Origin: JACRCT01 sp049841135
Lineage (GTDB): Bacteria > Myxococcota > Myxococcia > Myxococcales > UBA5297
Assembly: GCA_049841135.1 (NCBI GenBank)
Contig: JASGHK010000005.1
Coordinates: forward strand, 1,488,001 to 1,552,000
Direction of reading: 5' to 3'
DNA: 64,000 nt
The notes under the pieces were generated by a model that saw only the letters and a list, made by a program, of their open reading frames with translations, ran no database searches and was not told the DNA's origin. The position numbers were made by a program, and so were the translations under genes. Positions 8,906 through 18,115 of this stretch are shown here, piece by piece (the stretch's first letter is position 1; every line of letters starts with the position of its first letter).

Positions 8906-11603
8906 TTGCGCAACCCGACGGCCACCAAGCGGGCGCTCTCCATCCGCACCTGGGTCTTCCTCTCCGCGACCCTGGCGGCGTTGCCCGTCAGCGTGGTCGT
9001 GGTGTGGGACGACGTCCGGGCCTACCGCGCGGACGTCGAGGCGGCCGAGCACGTCTGCTCCGACGCAGTCGACACGCTCTCCGCGCGCCAGGCGGGCGTC
9101 GCCGCCGAGATGCACCGGCTGCTGGGCGCGCTCTCCTCCTTCCCGGAGATCCTCCGCCGTGAGCCGGAGCCCGCGAGCGCCCTGCTCGCGCGGGTGCTCG
9201 AGAAGTACCCCGGCTACACCGCGCTCGTGGCCGACGCCCCGGACGGCAGCGTCTTCGCCTCCGGCAAGCCGTTCCCCAACCCGCCGCCGGTGACCGACCG
9301 CAAGTTCTACCAGGACGTCGTCGCCACTGGAGACTGCGCGGTCGGCGAGTTCGTCCTGAGCCGCAGTGCCAACGAACCGGTCCTCCACTACGCCCACCCG
9401 GTGCTCGATTCGGCCGGGCAGCTCCAGGCCATCCTCCAGGCCGGCTTCAGCCTCACGAGCCTGGAGACGCTCTTCGCGGACGTGGACTTGCCGGCGGGCT
9501 CGACGGTGGTGGCCTGCGACCATGCCGGCACGGTGCTCTACCACTCGCGCCTGAAGCGGGACGCCCTGGGCAGGAAGGATGACGAGTCGACGTTCGCGCG
9601 CATGAAGGCGAGCGCGCCCCGCGAGGTCGTCTACCAGGCGGGCTCGGACGGCTCGCGCACCCTGGTGGTCTACAACCGGCTCGCCCTCAAGCCCGGCGGC
9701 GCGCCGTACATGTACCTGCGCGCGGAGGTCCCCGAGGCCCGGATCACCGAACGCGCGGAGGCGGTCCTGCGCCGCGACCTGCTCATCCTGCTCTCCACGG
9801 TGGCCCTGGCGCTGGCCTGCGCCTGGTACGTCGGGGACCGCCTGGTCGCGCGCCGCCTGCAGCGCGTGGCCGGAGCCGCGGCGCGCCTGGCCGAAGGCGA
9901 CCTCGCGGCGCGCAGCGAGCTGGGCCACGACGAGACCGAGGTCGGCCGGCTCGCCCGCGCCTTCGACCAGATGAGCGCGGCCATCGAGGGCCAGACCAAG
10001 AAGCTGCAGGCCAGCGAGGCCGAGCGGCGCGCGGGCGAGGAGTTTTTGGCCACCACCCTCTTCTCCATCGGGGACGGCGTGGTCGTCGCCGACGAGGCCG
10101 GCCGGGTGGTGCGCATGAACCCGGTGGCGGAGGAGCTCGAGCGGCTTCGAGCTCGCCGCCGCGCTGGGCAGGCCGGTGGCCGAGGTGCTCAGGCTGGTCA
10201 AGGGCGGCACCGACGAGCCTGCCGAGGACCCGGTGGCGCGCGTGCTGCGCGAGGGGGTGGTGGTGGGCCTGGCCAACCACACCGAGCTCGTCTCCCGGAC
10301 CGGCACCCGCCGGCAGATCGCCGACAGCGCCGCGCCCATCCGCGCCGCCGGCCCCTCGACGGGCCCGGGACAGGGCCCGGTCCGCGGCGTGGTGATGGTC
10401 TTCCGCGACGTGACCGAGCGCTACCGGCTGGAGGAGCAGGTCCGGCAGTCGCAGAAGATGGAGACGGTGGGGCGGCTGGCCGGCGGCATCGCGCACGACT
10501 TCAACAACCTGCTCGTCGCCATCCTGGGCGGCGCGGACCTCCTCGCGCAGACCGAGGGGCTCGACGCCGAGACGCGCGCCGTCGCCGCCGGCGTGCGCGA
10601 GGCGGCCACCCGCGGCGCCGAGCTGACGAGGAGCCTGCTCGCCTACGCGCGCAAGTCGCCGGCGAGGGTCAAGCCGCTCGACGCCCACGAGGCCATCCAG
10701 GGCGCGCTCCAGGTGCTCGCGCGCACCATCGACAAGAGCATCGCCGTCGAGAGCGCGCTGAAGGCCGGGTCGGTGGTCATCAAGGGCGACCTGGCGCAGC
10801 TGCAGCAGATGGTCATCAACCTGGGGCTCAACGCCCGCGACGCCATGCCCGAGGGCGGCACCTTCCGCATCGCCACGCGCAACGTCCGCCTCGCCCTGGA
10901 GGACTGCGCCGCGCTCGACGCCCAGCAGCTCTCGCCCGGGGATTATCTGGAGATCCTGTTGGCCGACACCGGCTCGGGGATGACCCGCGAGGCCGCGGCC
11001 CACCTGTTCGAGCCGTTCTTCAACACCAAGGCCCCGGGCCAGGGCACCGGGCTGGGGTTGGCGGCGGTCTACGGCACGGTCCGCTCGCACGGCGGGTGGG
11101 TAGGGGTGGAGACGGCGCAGGGCCAGGGGACGACGTTCCGGGTGCTGCTGCCGCTGAGCGCCGAGAGGCTGGAGGCGCGGACCGAGCGCCGGGCCGAGAA
11201 GCCGCTGGAGAAGGGCAGCGGCCGGGTGCTGATCGTGGACGACGAGCCGACGGTGCGGATGTTCGCCGAGGGCGTGGTCGAGCAGGCCGGCTACGAGGTG
11301 ACGACGGCCAAGGACGGCGAGGAGGCGGTGCGGCTGTTCAAGGAGGCCGGCGGCAAGTTCGCGGCGGTGGTGCTCGACATGGTGATGCCCCGGATGAACG
11401 GCATCGCCACCTTCGAGGCCCTGCGCGCCGTCGTCCCGGACCTGCACGCGGTCATCAGCTCCGGCTACCACGACGACCCGAAGGTGGAGGAGCTGGCGGC
11501 GAGCGGCCGCGTGGTGTTCCTGGCCAAGCCGTACACCGCGGGTGGGCTGATGGAGGCCTTGGCGGCGATTGCCAAGAAGGCGGCGGTCGGCTCTAAGTCC
11601 TGA
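8906..11603 (+). pseudogene. Membrane hybrid sensor histidine kinase with receiver domain, frameshifted
   Basis: Domain order in the repaired protein of about 900 residues: a transmembrane helix near the N-terminus; a periplasmic dCache-like sensor with the block DRKFYQDVVATGDCAVGEF; a second membrane helix (DLLILLSTVALALACAWYVG); a HAMP domain; a PAS domain (IGDGVVVADEAGRVVRMNPVA); HisKA with H-box IAHDFNNLL; HATPase with N box NLGLNARDAM and G box GQGTGLGLAAVYG; and a C-terminal receiver domain with phospho-acceptor in VVLDMVMPRMNG. The frame breaks inside PAS. Deleting one C in GAGGAGCTCGAGC (AGCTC 10134-10138) restores the conserved PAS continuation SGFELAAALGRPVAEV. TTG 8906 has AGAGGGGG spaced correctly; GTG 8879 is an alternative. 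Signal unknown. Confidence 0.85.
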
Positions 11604-11630
11604 GCTCGCAGGTGAGCGCTCGGACGGAAA

Positions 11631-12254
11631 ATGCCAATGACGTGTCGGTGGTGGGCCTGGTGCCTGGCGGCTTTGCTCGGAGCGGGGGGCTCTGGCTGCG
11701 CCGGAGCGCGCCCGCGGCCCTTCAAAGCGATCGACCTGGGCCCCGGCTCTCGCGTGAGCGTCGGCGTCGAGGGTCCCAAGGACATGCCGGAGTGGGGCGA
11801 CGTGCTGCGGGACGAGCTGGCGCAAGCGCTCTCCGTGCGGGGAGTCATCGTCGACGAGCCAGGGCCCGGCGTGCTGCACGTCAAGGTGGCCGTGGACGCG
11901 TGGGACTACGACGAGCGGTCGAGCGTGCCCGTCAGAGGAAATGGCATCCGGGCACTCGAGCTCCCGATGCTCCGGCAATGCACGGCACACATGGTGGTCA
12001 ACGTCGAGATCGACGGAATCACCGGAGACGCCGTGGCTCAGCGCAAGTACATGGGCGTCGAGAGCGATTGGCTGAACGAGCTCTCTCACCTCCAGCTCTA
12101 CAACCGGTTCCAGACTCCGAGCTGGTTCATGCGGCAGGCGGCGAAGCGTGTCGTCGCGCAGCTGGCGGGCGATCTGCGCCCGGGTTGGTCTCCCCCTGCC
12201 CCCAGCGAGCCCCTCGACGGGCCCGTCTCTGCTGCACCTGCTGGCGCCCCGTAG
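11631..12254 (+). CDS. Hypothetical lipoprotein, duplicated copy A
   Basis: A small envelope protein of 207 residues with an N-terminal hydrophobic stretch ending in GSGCAG, a plausible lipobox. The body has mixed alpha/beta features with blocks DMPEWGDVLRDEL, VAVDAWDYDE and QLYNRFQTPSWFMRQAAKR. I know no family name; the fold may resemble lipoproteins with an ABC-type periplasmic auxiliary domain (DUF4410-like), a guess from the mid-region strands and C-terminal KYMGVES block. ATG codons lie at 11631 and 11637. It is 27 bp after the histidine kinase stop and is paralogous to the next gene by tandem duplication. Confidence 0.78.
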   Translation: MPMTCRWWAWCLAALLGAGGSGCAGARPRPFKAIDLGPGSRVSVGVEGPKDMPEWGDVLRDELAQALSVRGVIVDEPGPGVLHVKVAVDAWDYDERSSVPVRGNGIRALELPMLRQCTAHMVVNVEIDGITGDAVAQRKYMGVESDWLNELSHLQLYNRFQTPSWFMRQAAKRVVAQLAGDLRPGWSPPAPSEPLDGPVSAAPAGAP

Positions 12255-12354
12255 TCCCGGCGCAACTAGAGCCCGCGAAGGAGGCGGGTTGCCAAGAAGG
12301 CGGCATCGGCTCTAAGTCCTGAGCTCGCAGGTGGGCGCTTGGACGGGAAGGGCG

Positions 12355-12951
12355 ATGACGCGTCGGCTCTGGGCATGGGGCTTGGTGGTGGCTTCGCTGG
12401 GCAGCCTGGGCTGCGCCGGGGCGTTCCTGCCGCGCGGCGAGGCCATCGACCTGGGGCCCGACCGCGACCGGCGCGTGAGCGTCAGCGTCGAAGGTCCCGA
12501 GGACATGCCGGAGTGGGGCGAGTTGCTCTGGGGCGAGCTGGTGCAGGCGCTCTCGGCGTCGGGCGTCGCCCGAGTCGTGGAGCCGGCGCCCGGGGTGCTG
12601 CTCGTCAAGGCGACCATCGACTCGTGGGACTACGAGGAGCGGGTGGAGAGGATCGACGGGAATGGTTACCGGGCACGCGCGGCCACCATGCCGCGGCAGT
12701 GCAGCGCGCTGATGGGGGTCACCATCGAGATCGCCGACCCAGCGACCGGGAAGGTGCTGGCCGAGCGCAAGTACCTGGGCGTCGAGAGCGACTGGAAGAA
12801 CGACCTCGCCCAGATGCAGCTCTACAACCGGTTCCAGACCCCGAAGTGGCTCATGCGGCGGGCTGCGAAGCGGGTCGCCTCGCAGCTGGCGGATGACCTG
12901 GAAGCGGGTAGAGCCCCCGCGCCGCCTGCCCGTAGCGGAGAGCCTCTCTGA
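12355..12951 (+). CDS. Hypothetical lipoprotein, duplicated copy B
   Basis: Paralogue of the gene at 11631-12254, sharing DMPEWGELLWGEL, WDYEERV, RQCSALMGVTIEI, KYLGVESDWKNDL and YNRFQTPKWLMRRAAKR. The N-terminus is a type II signal with lipobox LGCAG. I chose ATG 12355 (MTRRLWAWG) rather than 12331, because the longer start reads into the duplicated kinase-tail fossil. 198 residues. The proline-rich tail of copy A is replaced by APAPPARSG. Function unknown. Confidence 0.8.
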   Translation: MTRRLWAWGLVVASLGSLGCAGAFLPRGEAIDLGPDRDRRVSVSVEGPEDMPEWGELLWGELVQALSASGVARVVEPAPGVLLVKATIDSWDYEERVERIDGNGYRARAATMPRQCSALMGVTIEIADPATGKVLAERKYLGVESDWKNDLAQMQLYNRFQTPKWLMRRAAKRVASQLADDLEAGRAPAPPARSGEPL

Positions 12952-12982
12952 ACAGCATCTGAAGCGCGCTGACCAAGCCGGT

Positions 12983-13546
12983 CTAGCGTGCCGCAGACCC
13001 GGCGGACTCCACGGGCGTCCCGGCGCGGAGGCCGGGAGCCCCGCACATCCCCCCGAGCGACCCGGCGGAGTCGTTGTAGTAGTTGACCGCGTCCAGCGCG
13101 TGGCCGCTTGCCTGCGCCTTGGCGCCCAGGCTGATGGCTCCGGTGGCGATGGCCACGGCCTCGAGCACGACTCCGGTGATGAGCAGGCCGGCCATCGCGG
13201 TGTCGTCCTTGCCGTTGAAGCCCAGCCCTGCGAGCCCGCCCAGGCCCAGTCCGACGAAGCCGAAGGTCAGGCCCTTGAGGACGCTCGCCGTGGTGCCCCA
13301 GCTCTCGGCGGACTCGGCGTGGCGGCGCGCGTCCGGGACGCAGTGCACGAAGTCGGTCAGGCCTTCGAAGCCCGGGCCCTCGGTGAGCTGCTTGTTGCCG
13401 GCGTAGACCAAAAAGGCGTCGTCATAGCGGACGTTGAGCTCGGTGGGGAGCACACGGGCGGGCCGGTAGGTGGACTGGGCGCTGCTGCAGCCGGTCAGCA
13501 GGGACGCGGCCAGCGCCAGGATCAGGAGGAGGGCGGCGCGGCTCAT
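12983..13546 (-). CDS. Hypothetical lipoprotein with glycine-rich membrane segments
   Basis: 187 residues. The N-terminus MSRAALLLILALAASLLTGC is a lipoprotein signal. The middle has two glycine-rich hydrophobic stretches (LKGLTFGFVGLGLGGLAGLGF and AMAGLLITGVVLEAVAIATGA) that could be paired membrane helices. It ends with an ALDAVNYYNDSAGS segment. Its start overlaps the stop of the upstream gene by four bases (ATGA), implying translational coupling. Both partners share a short (A)xNxYND motif near the C-terminus, so they may be distant homologues. Function unknown. Confidence 0.75.
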   Translation of the reverse strand: MSRAALLLILALAASLLTGCSSAQSTYRPARVLPTELNVRYDDAFLVYAGNKQLTEGPGFEGLTDFVHCVPDARRHAESAESWGTTASVLKGLTFGFVGLGLGGLAGLGFNGKDDTAMAGLLITGVVLEAVAIATGAISLGAKAQASGHALDAVNYYNDSAGSLGGMCGAPGLRAGTPVESAGSAAR

Positions 13547-14310
13547 CGCTGGCCCTCCGGGGCGGGCGGTGGCGGCGGCACGTTGGCGGGCAGCGGGTCG
13601 GGGACGACCGCGGCGGGCGAGTCCTGCACCTGCGGCATCACCGGCAGCTGCGGCAAGGCATACGGCGAGCAGGCGCTCCCGGGCGAGCGGACCAGGTCGT
13701 TGTAGGCGTTGACCTCGTCGACCGCCTTCGCGGCGCCGCTCTCGTTCTCGGGCCGCGTGGAGGCGAGCGCGATGGCCACCGCGGGCATGGTCAGGATGGC
13801 GATGACCGCCGCCACCACCGCCAGCTCCTTCACGTCGCCCAGCGAGCCCAAGGACGAGCCGCTGGAGCTCTTGCCGCCGCCGGAGCTGCCCTTGGGCGGG
13901 GCGGGCGTCGCCTGGTGCGGGCCCGGGACGGGATCGCCCGGGTGGAGGGGCACGCTGGGGCCGACCGGCACGATGTGCGGCCCATGGTGATCGTGCAGGC
14001 CGAACAGCGGCGGGTGGAGCAGGGGCGGGTGGCCGTCGATGTAGATCGACGGCTCGTAGTGCACGGGGCCGCAGCCCTCGTCGGCCATGCAGCGCTGCAC
14101 GGCCTCGGGCGGGTTGTAGTTGGCGGAAGCTTCGCGGGTGGCCAGCTCGCACGCGCCCGACTTCTCCGGGACGACCGCGCGCGGCTCGCCGCCCTGCCAG
14201 ATGACGCGGGCGCGGCCGTCCTTGGGCACCACGTAGTCCGAGGCGTAGGCACAGGACGCCAGGACCAGCGGCAAGGCCCACAGCGCGCGATAGCGATTGA
14301 GAAGGTCCAT
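13543..14310 (-). CDS. Hypothetical membrane-anchored protein with Pro/His-rich linker
   Basis: 255 residues. The signal-like N-terminus (RALWALPLVLASCAYA) contains a possible lipobox LASC. A small Cys-containing domain follows (KSGACELATRE, CMADEGCGPVHY), then a Pro/His/Gly linker, a Ser/Gly tract, one hydrophobic helix (LAVVAAVIAILTMPAVAIALA), an EVNAYNDLVRSPGS motif and a Pro-rich tail. GGGAGACGGAG precedes the ATG at 14310. First gene of a two-gene unit with 12983-13546. No family recognised. Confidence 0.75.
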   Translation of the reverse strand: MDLLNRYRALWALPLVLASCAYASDYVVPKDGRARVIWQGGEPRAVVPEKSGACELATREASANYNPPEAVQRCMADEGCGPVHYEPSIYIDGHPPLLHPPLFGLHDHHGPHIVPVGPSVPLHPGDPVPGPHQATPAPPKGSSGGGKSSSGSSLGSLGDVKELAVVAAVIAILTMPAVAIALASTRPENESGAAKAVDEVNAYNDLVRSPGSACSPYALPQLPVMPQVQDSPAAVVPDPLPANVPPPPPAPEGQR

Positions 14311-14428
14311 CTCCGTCTCCCACTTCGGCCCGGAAGGACAGGAGGTTAACCCGGAACCACGGCTTCGGTTGGTTGCCGCGGACGGACCACGCGATTGACG
14401 CCAGCGGCGTTCTTTGACCCCATCGCGA

Positions 14429-17400
14429 CTACCAGCCCTCAGGACCTGGATCCGCCGGGCAGTGAGCGCCCCGCTCGCCGCAGATCCGCCCGCGCACGCT
14501 CTCTTCGCGCACCTGCCGGAACAGCGGTGAATTCCAGAGCTCCAGCAGGTCTTGGTGGAGCAGGTTTCCGGCCGGCGGGTGGTGGAAGCTCAGGGGCTTC
14601 ACTTCGGCGTCGGGCTCGACGCAGGCCAGCTCGAACGGCAGCCGGCACGGGCTGATCTCCATCCGGTTCACGAAGTCGTCGCCCAGGCTGAAGGCGCGCA
14701 CTGCGGTGTTTTTGTGCAGCGCGCACTTCCGGACGACTTGGTCTTCCAAGTGCTCGAGAAGGACGATGCCGTTCTTCTTGGCCGCCTCGCGTGAGGCCGC
14801 GAGCGCACGGCCGAGCGCGGCCTTGGGGATGGCGGCCTCGCGCTCCGAGAGCGCGTTCATCGGATACATCTCCTCGAGCTTGATCCAGTCGAGGCCGGCC
14901 TGCGCCGCCAGCTTCACCGCCGCCGCCGTCTCCTTCACGTTGGAGGCGGTGACCGTGTAGGCGATGCCCATCCGAACATCGAGCTTCTCGGCGGCGCGGA
15001 TGCGCACGAGGTTGGGCAGGAGCGCGCTCAGCTTCTCGATGCGCGAGCCGACGCGGAGCCGGTCGTTGGTCTCGGGCGTGACGCCGTCGACGGAGAAAGA
15101 GATGGAGCGCACGCCGAGTCGGGCGAGGTCGACGAAGCGGGCCTCGTCCATCGTCATGCCGTTGGTGAGCAGGTGGACGACGGTGGGGCCGCCGCGGCGG
15201 GCGGTACGCAGGCGCTCGAGCATCGGGCGCAGGAGCGGGGCGAGGGTCGGCTCGCCGGCGTGGACGAGGCCGACGTAGGTGGCGTGGGCCAGGTGCGGCT
15301 CGAGCGCGTCGAGCACGCGCGGGTCCATGTCGCGGGCCACCCCGGTGGAGGTGCGGTCCGGGGCGCAAGTGATGCAGTGGGCGCAGCGCAGATTGCAGCG
15401 CTCGGTGAGGTTCAAATAGAAGCGCGACGGTCGTGCGATGCCGGTGGAGCCGCGGCGGAAGGCACGGTCAGTGCGCTGCAGGTTGCGCCAGGCGGGATCG
15501 ACGGACTCGGTGCCGGGGAGCGCGCGGCGCATGAGCGCGCCCGACCGCGGAGCGAGAACGACCGAGTCGGGCTCGAGGTGAACGGAGCCGGTGACAATCT
15601 CCAACTCCGGGATGCCACCTCCAAGCTCCGGCAGCGAGACGCGGGCAGGAGCGTCCCCGACATTGACGACTCCGACGATCTCCTCGCGCTCACCGAGGCG
15701 CGACCAAGCGAACACTGGCCCGCGCGCGAGCAGGACCTGAAACGCGCCGCCGGCGACGGGAGCCTCGGCACGAAGCCAGTGGAGAGCGCGGACGACTCGC
15801 AGCGTCTGCGTGTCCCACTTCTGCTCGTCCCAGCTCATGGGGACGCGGTCGAGGCCCTGCTCGAAGGACTGTGCCGCCTGGTTGCTGGAGAGCCCCACCT
15901 CGTCGCCGTAGAGCAGGAGCGGAGTCGCCGGCGCGGTGTAGAGGAACACCGCCGCCAGCCGGACCAGCGCCGGGTCCTGGGCCAAGGTGAGCGGCCGCGC
16001 CTGATCGAGGTCGGCCAGGAAGAGCAGCATCCGCTCCAGGTCGGCGCCGAAGAAGAAGCTGCGGCGGCGCAGCAGGTCCGCCAGCGTTTCGGCAGAGAAG
16101 GAGCGGCGCAGGAAGAAATCGAGGATGGCGTTGCTGGTGGGAAAGTCGGAGATGGCCTCGCCGGGCCGGCCCAGGTAGCGCGGCGCGCCGTCGGGGACGA
16201 GCTCCGAGAGGAAGACGGCGTCGGGGTTCACCTTGCGCGCCGCGGCGGCCAGGCGCTCGAAGGCGGTGCGCGGGACGTCGGCCACCGCGTCCAGGCGCCA
16301 GCCGTCGATGCCCAGCTTCGTCCAGCGCGTCACGTAGCGCTCGAGGTAGCGGAGCACCTCCTCGTTGCGCGTGTTGAGCATCGGCAGGTGCGGACCGTCC
16401 GGGTAGTGCAGGTAGGCCGGGTTGGCGCGGTCGATCTCCAGCGGGAAGCGGAAGATGAAGAACCAGTCGGCGTACTTGGAGGTGGCGCCCTTCTCCCAGA
16501 CGTCGCGGAAGGGCGGGAAGCCCGGGTTGGCGTGGCTCACCGCGCAGTCGAAGAGGACCTGCATCCCGCGCGAGTGGGCGGCGGCGACGACGGCGCGCAG
16601 GTCCTCCTCGGTGCCCAGGTCGGGGTCGAGCGTGAGCGGGTCGAAGAGGTCGTAGCGGTGGTAGGTCGGCGAGAGCGCGACCGGGGTGAGGAGGAGGGCG
16701 TCGGCGCCCAGGTCGGCCAGGTGCGGGATGGCGGCGAGCAGGCCGGCGAGATTGCCGCCCGCGCGCTCCTCGACGGACGGGCTGAGGACCTGGAAGAGCG
16801 GGCCGCGGCCGGAGCGGAAGCGGTCGAGGACGATGCGGTAGATGGAGCGGCCGGCGAAGCGCGCGGGCTCGAGCTTGGGGACGCTGGCGGCGGGGACGAC
16901 GAACGGCGCGCAGGCCGTGCCGCGGCCGCAGCGCTTGCCGGAGTGCGAGCCGTTACCGGTGATCTCGAAGAGGTAGCGCAGCGAGGCGTCGGCGGCGTCG
17001 TCGAGGCCGGTCTCGAACCAGAGGTGCTCGGCGTCGCCGCCCGCGCAGGTCATGGGGACGCGCAGCTCGCCCTCGGAGCCGAGCAGGAGCAAGTCCATGC
17101 CCTCGCCGGCGCCGCGGCGCAGGCGGGCGCGGACGATGAGCGCGCCGGATTCGTCGAGGAAGAGGCACGGCCGAGCGGGCGCGTGGATGACCGGCTCCTC
17201 GGTGCCGTCGACGACCAGCAGGCTGTTCTGGTGGCCAGCGCCCGAGGCCTCGGTGCGCGGGTTGGAGGGGTCGAGGAAGTAGGCCTCGCCATCGACGTGG
17301 AACTTGTAGGCGTAGACGCCCGGCTCGAGCTCGAGAGGCAGCTCGAACGCCCCGCCGCCGACGGGGTCCATGCCGTGCTTCTTGAACCAGTCGGTGAAGT

Positions 17401-17479
17401 CGCCCTTGAGGTGGACCCACTTCGCCGGGCGGGGCGGGGAGAAGCGGAAGTGGTGGAGCGTCGGGCGGGGCTTGGGCAT
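14429..17479 (-). CDS. GH13 alpha-amylase-like protein fused to a radical SAM/SPASM-like enzyme
   Basis: One intact 1016-residue reading frame. Residues about 1-90 are a CBM48/AMPK-type glycogen-binding module (WVHLKGDFTDW, YAYKFHVDGEAYFLDP). About 90-205 is a neopullulanase-like N domain. About 205-620 is the GH13 barrel with nucleophile Asp in GIDGWRLDAVADVP (near 396) and acid/base Glu in FLSELVPD (near 421). Region I reads DCAVSH instead of DxxxNH and region IV reads ADLDQAR instead of NHD, so activity may be reduced or altered. From about 680 a radical SAM domain begins with NLTERCNLRCAHC (CxxxCxxC cluster) and ends in a Cys-rich SPASM-like region (SPCRLPFELAC, GRICGERGAHC). A fusion of these functions is unusual. 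No signal peptide; monocistronic. Confidence 0.9.
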   Translation of the reverse strand: MPKPRPTLHHFRFSPPRPAKWVHLKGDFTDWFKKHGMDPVGGGAFELPLELEPGVYAYKFHVDGEAYFLDPSNPRTEASGAGHQNSLLVVDGTEEPVIHAPARPCLFLDESGALIVRARLRRGAGEGMDLLLLGSEGELRVPMTCAGGDAEHLWFETGLDDAADASLRYLFEITGNGSHSGKRCGRGTACAPFVVPAASVPKLEPARFAGRSIYRIVLDRFRSGRGPLFQVLSPSVEERAGGNLAGLLAAIPHLADLGADALLLTPVALSPTYHRYDLFDPLTLDPDLGTEEDLRAVVAAAHSRGMQVLFDCAVSHANPGFPPFRDVWEKGATSKYADWFFIFRFPLEIDRANPAYLHYPDGPHLPMLNTRNEEVLRYLERYVTRWTKLGIDGWRLDAVADVPRTAFERLAAAARKVNPDAVFLSELVPDGAPRYLGRPGEAISDFPTSNAILDFFLRRSFSAETLADLLRRRSFFFGADLERMLLFLADLDQARPLTLAQDPALVRLAAVFLYTAPATPLLLYGDEVGLSSNQAAQSFEQGLDRVPMSWDEQKWDTQTLRVVRALHWLRAEAPVAGGAFQVLLARGPVFAWSRLGEREEIVGVVNVGDAPARVSLPELGGGIPELEIVTGSVHLEPDSVVLAPRSGALMRRALPGTESVDPAWRNLQRTDRAFRRGSTGIARPSRFYLNLTERCNLRCAHCITCAPDRTSTGVARDMDPRVLDALEPHLAHATYVGLVHAGEPTLAPLLRPMLERLRTARRGGPTVVHLLTNGMTMDEARFVDLARLGVRSISFSVDGVTPETNDRLRVGSRIEKLSALLPNLVRIRAAEKLDVRMGIAYTVTASNVKETAAAVKLAAQAGLDWIKLEEMYPMNALSEREAAIPKAALGRALAASREAAKKNGIVLLEHLEDQVVRKCALHKNTAVRAFSLGDDFVNRMEISPCRLPFELACVEPDAEVKPLSFHHPPAGNLLHQDLLELWNSPLFRQVREESVRGRICGERGAHCPADPGPEGW

Positions 17480-17526
17480 GCGCCAGAACCACTACCACGG
17501 AGCGCCCGGCGCCGAGTTCGCGCGCA

Positions 17527-17643
17527 GCGACGTGTAGTACCCGGCCTCCGCGCCGGGGTCGGGCAACCGTGCGAAAGAGGAAGATCCGAAGCGCGCCCGA
17601 CGTGTAGTAGCCGGCCTCCGCGCCGGGGTCGGGCAACCGTGCG
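17527..17643. repeat. 72-bp-period tandem repeat with CCGGCCTCCGCGCCGGGG hairpin
   Basis: Two nearly identical 45-bp blocks (17527-17571 and 17599-17643) start GACGTGTAGTA and contain CCGGCCTCCGCGCCGGGG, a hairpin-forming core. Related single copies are at 30819-30916, 51712-51740 and 61351-61390, and inverted copies near 13018, 31053 and 42389. They lie in the leader of the amylase-radical SAM gene. Confidence 0.7.
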
Positions 17644-17707
17644 GACCTGAGAATCCGAGGCGCGCTGGTCCCTCTCAGAATCGAAGTGCTGGCGCTACAC
17701 TGCCGGT

Positions 17708-18067
17708 ATGGAACCGCAGCCCATGAAGCCGGCTGACTTCGTGACATTCGGGGTTGCGGCGACAGCCATCCTCGGGCTCGCGCTCGAATCGGCTGCGCTC
17801 GGTAGGTTCAGGCGTCTCTTCGCAGACTACGGTGGAACGTTGCCTGGACCGACGCAGTTCGTCCTGGACTCCAGACTCCCGCTGGTCGTTCTTGGCGTCT
17901 CGACCGTGCTGGTCCTGGTCGCAGCGGCAGCGCTTCGAACAAAGAACTATCGGTCCGAAGGAAGGTCGGTACTGGTTGCGACTGCCGCGCTCTCCCTCCT
18001 GACCGTCGCCTTCAACGCGATCGCAGCCTTTCTGCCGCTGCTCTCGCTCGGAGACAACATCAAGTAG
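17708..18067 (+). CDS. Small integral membrane protein
   Basis: 119 residues with three predicted membrane helices: DFVTFGVAATAILGLALESAA, LPLVVLGVSTVLVLVAAAAL and VLVATAALSLLTVAFNAIAA. The layout (helix, soluble loop, two helices) is unlike transporters I know; no family recognised. GCTACACT lies 8 bases before the ATG with no Shine-Dalgarno, so the message is probably leaderless. It converges on thyX across a 9-bp-unit array. Confidence 0.75.
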   Translation: MEPQPMKPADFVTFGVAATAILGLALESAALGRFRRLFADYGGTLPGPTQFVLDSRLPLVVLGVSTVLVLVAAAALRTKNYRSEGRSVLVATAALSLLTVAFNAIAAFLPLLSLGDNIK

Positions 18068-18069
18068 CA

Positions 18070-18114
18070 CTGGTGGACGAAGTGGACGGAGTCGACGAAG
18101 TGGACCGAGTGGAC
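18070..18114. repeat. Array of GTGGACGRA 9-bp units between convergent genes
   Basis: Five successive 9-bp units: GTGGACGAA, GTGGACGGA, GTCGACGAA, GTGGACCGA, GTGGACGTC. They fill the 48 bp between the stops of the membrane protein gene and thyX. Same unit family as 1806-1895. Probably the transcription end for both genes. Confidence 0.7.
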
Positions 18115-18115
18115 G

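Larger units (their letters stand above)
11571..12951 (+). repeat. Tandem segmental duplication, period about 719 bp
   Basis: The segment from the last codons of the histidine kinase gene (TTGCCAAGAAGGCGGC at about 11570) through the lipoprotein gene at 11631 is repeated from about 12289, beginning with the same TTGCCAAGAAGGCGGC. The second copy therefore carries a fossil of the kinase 3' end, including GGCTCTAAGTCCTGAGCTCG, in front of its own lipoprotein gene. Nucleotide identity is high at the junction, and the encoded proteins have since diverged. Confidence 0.88.

Noticed and set aside
9783..12089. 768-codon open frame antisense to the histidine kinase
   Set aside because: A shadow of the G+C-rich kinase gene; no recognisable domain.
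15173..17650. 825-codon open frame antisense to the amylase-radical SAM gene
   Set aside because: The real gene has full domain motifs; this frame has only low-complexity Glu/Val/Arg/Gly sequence.
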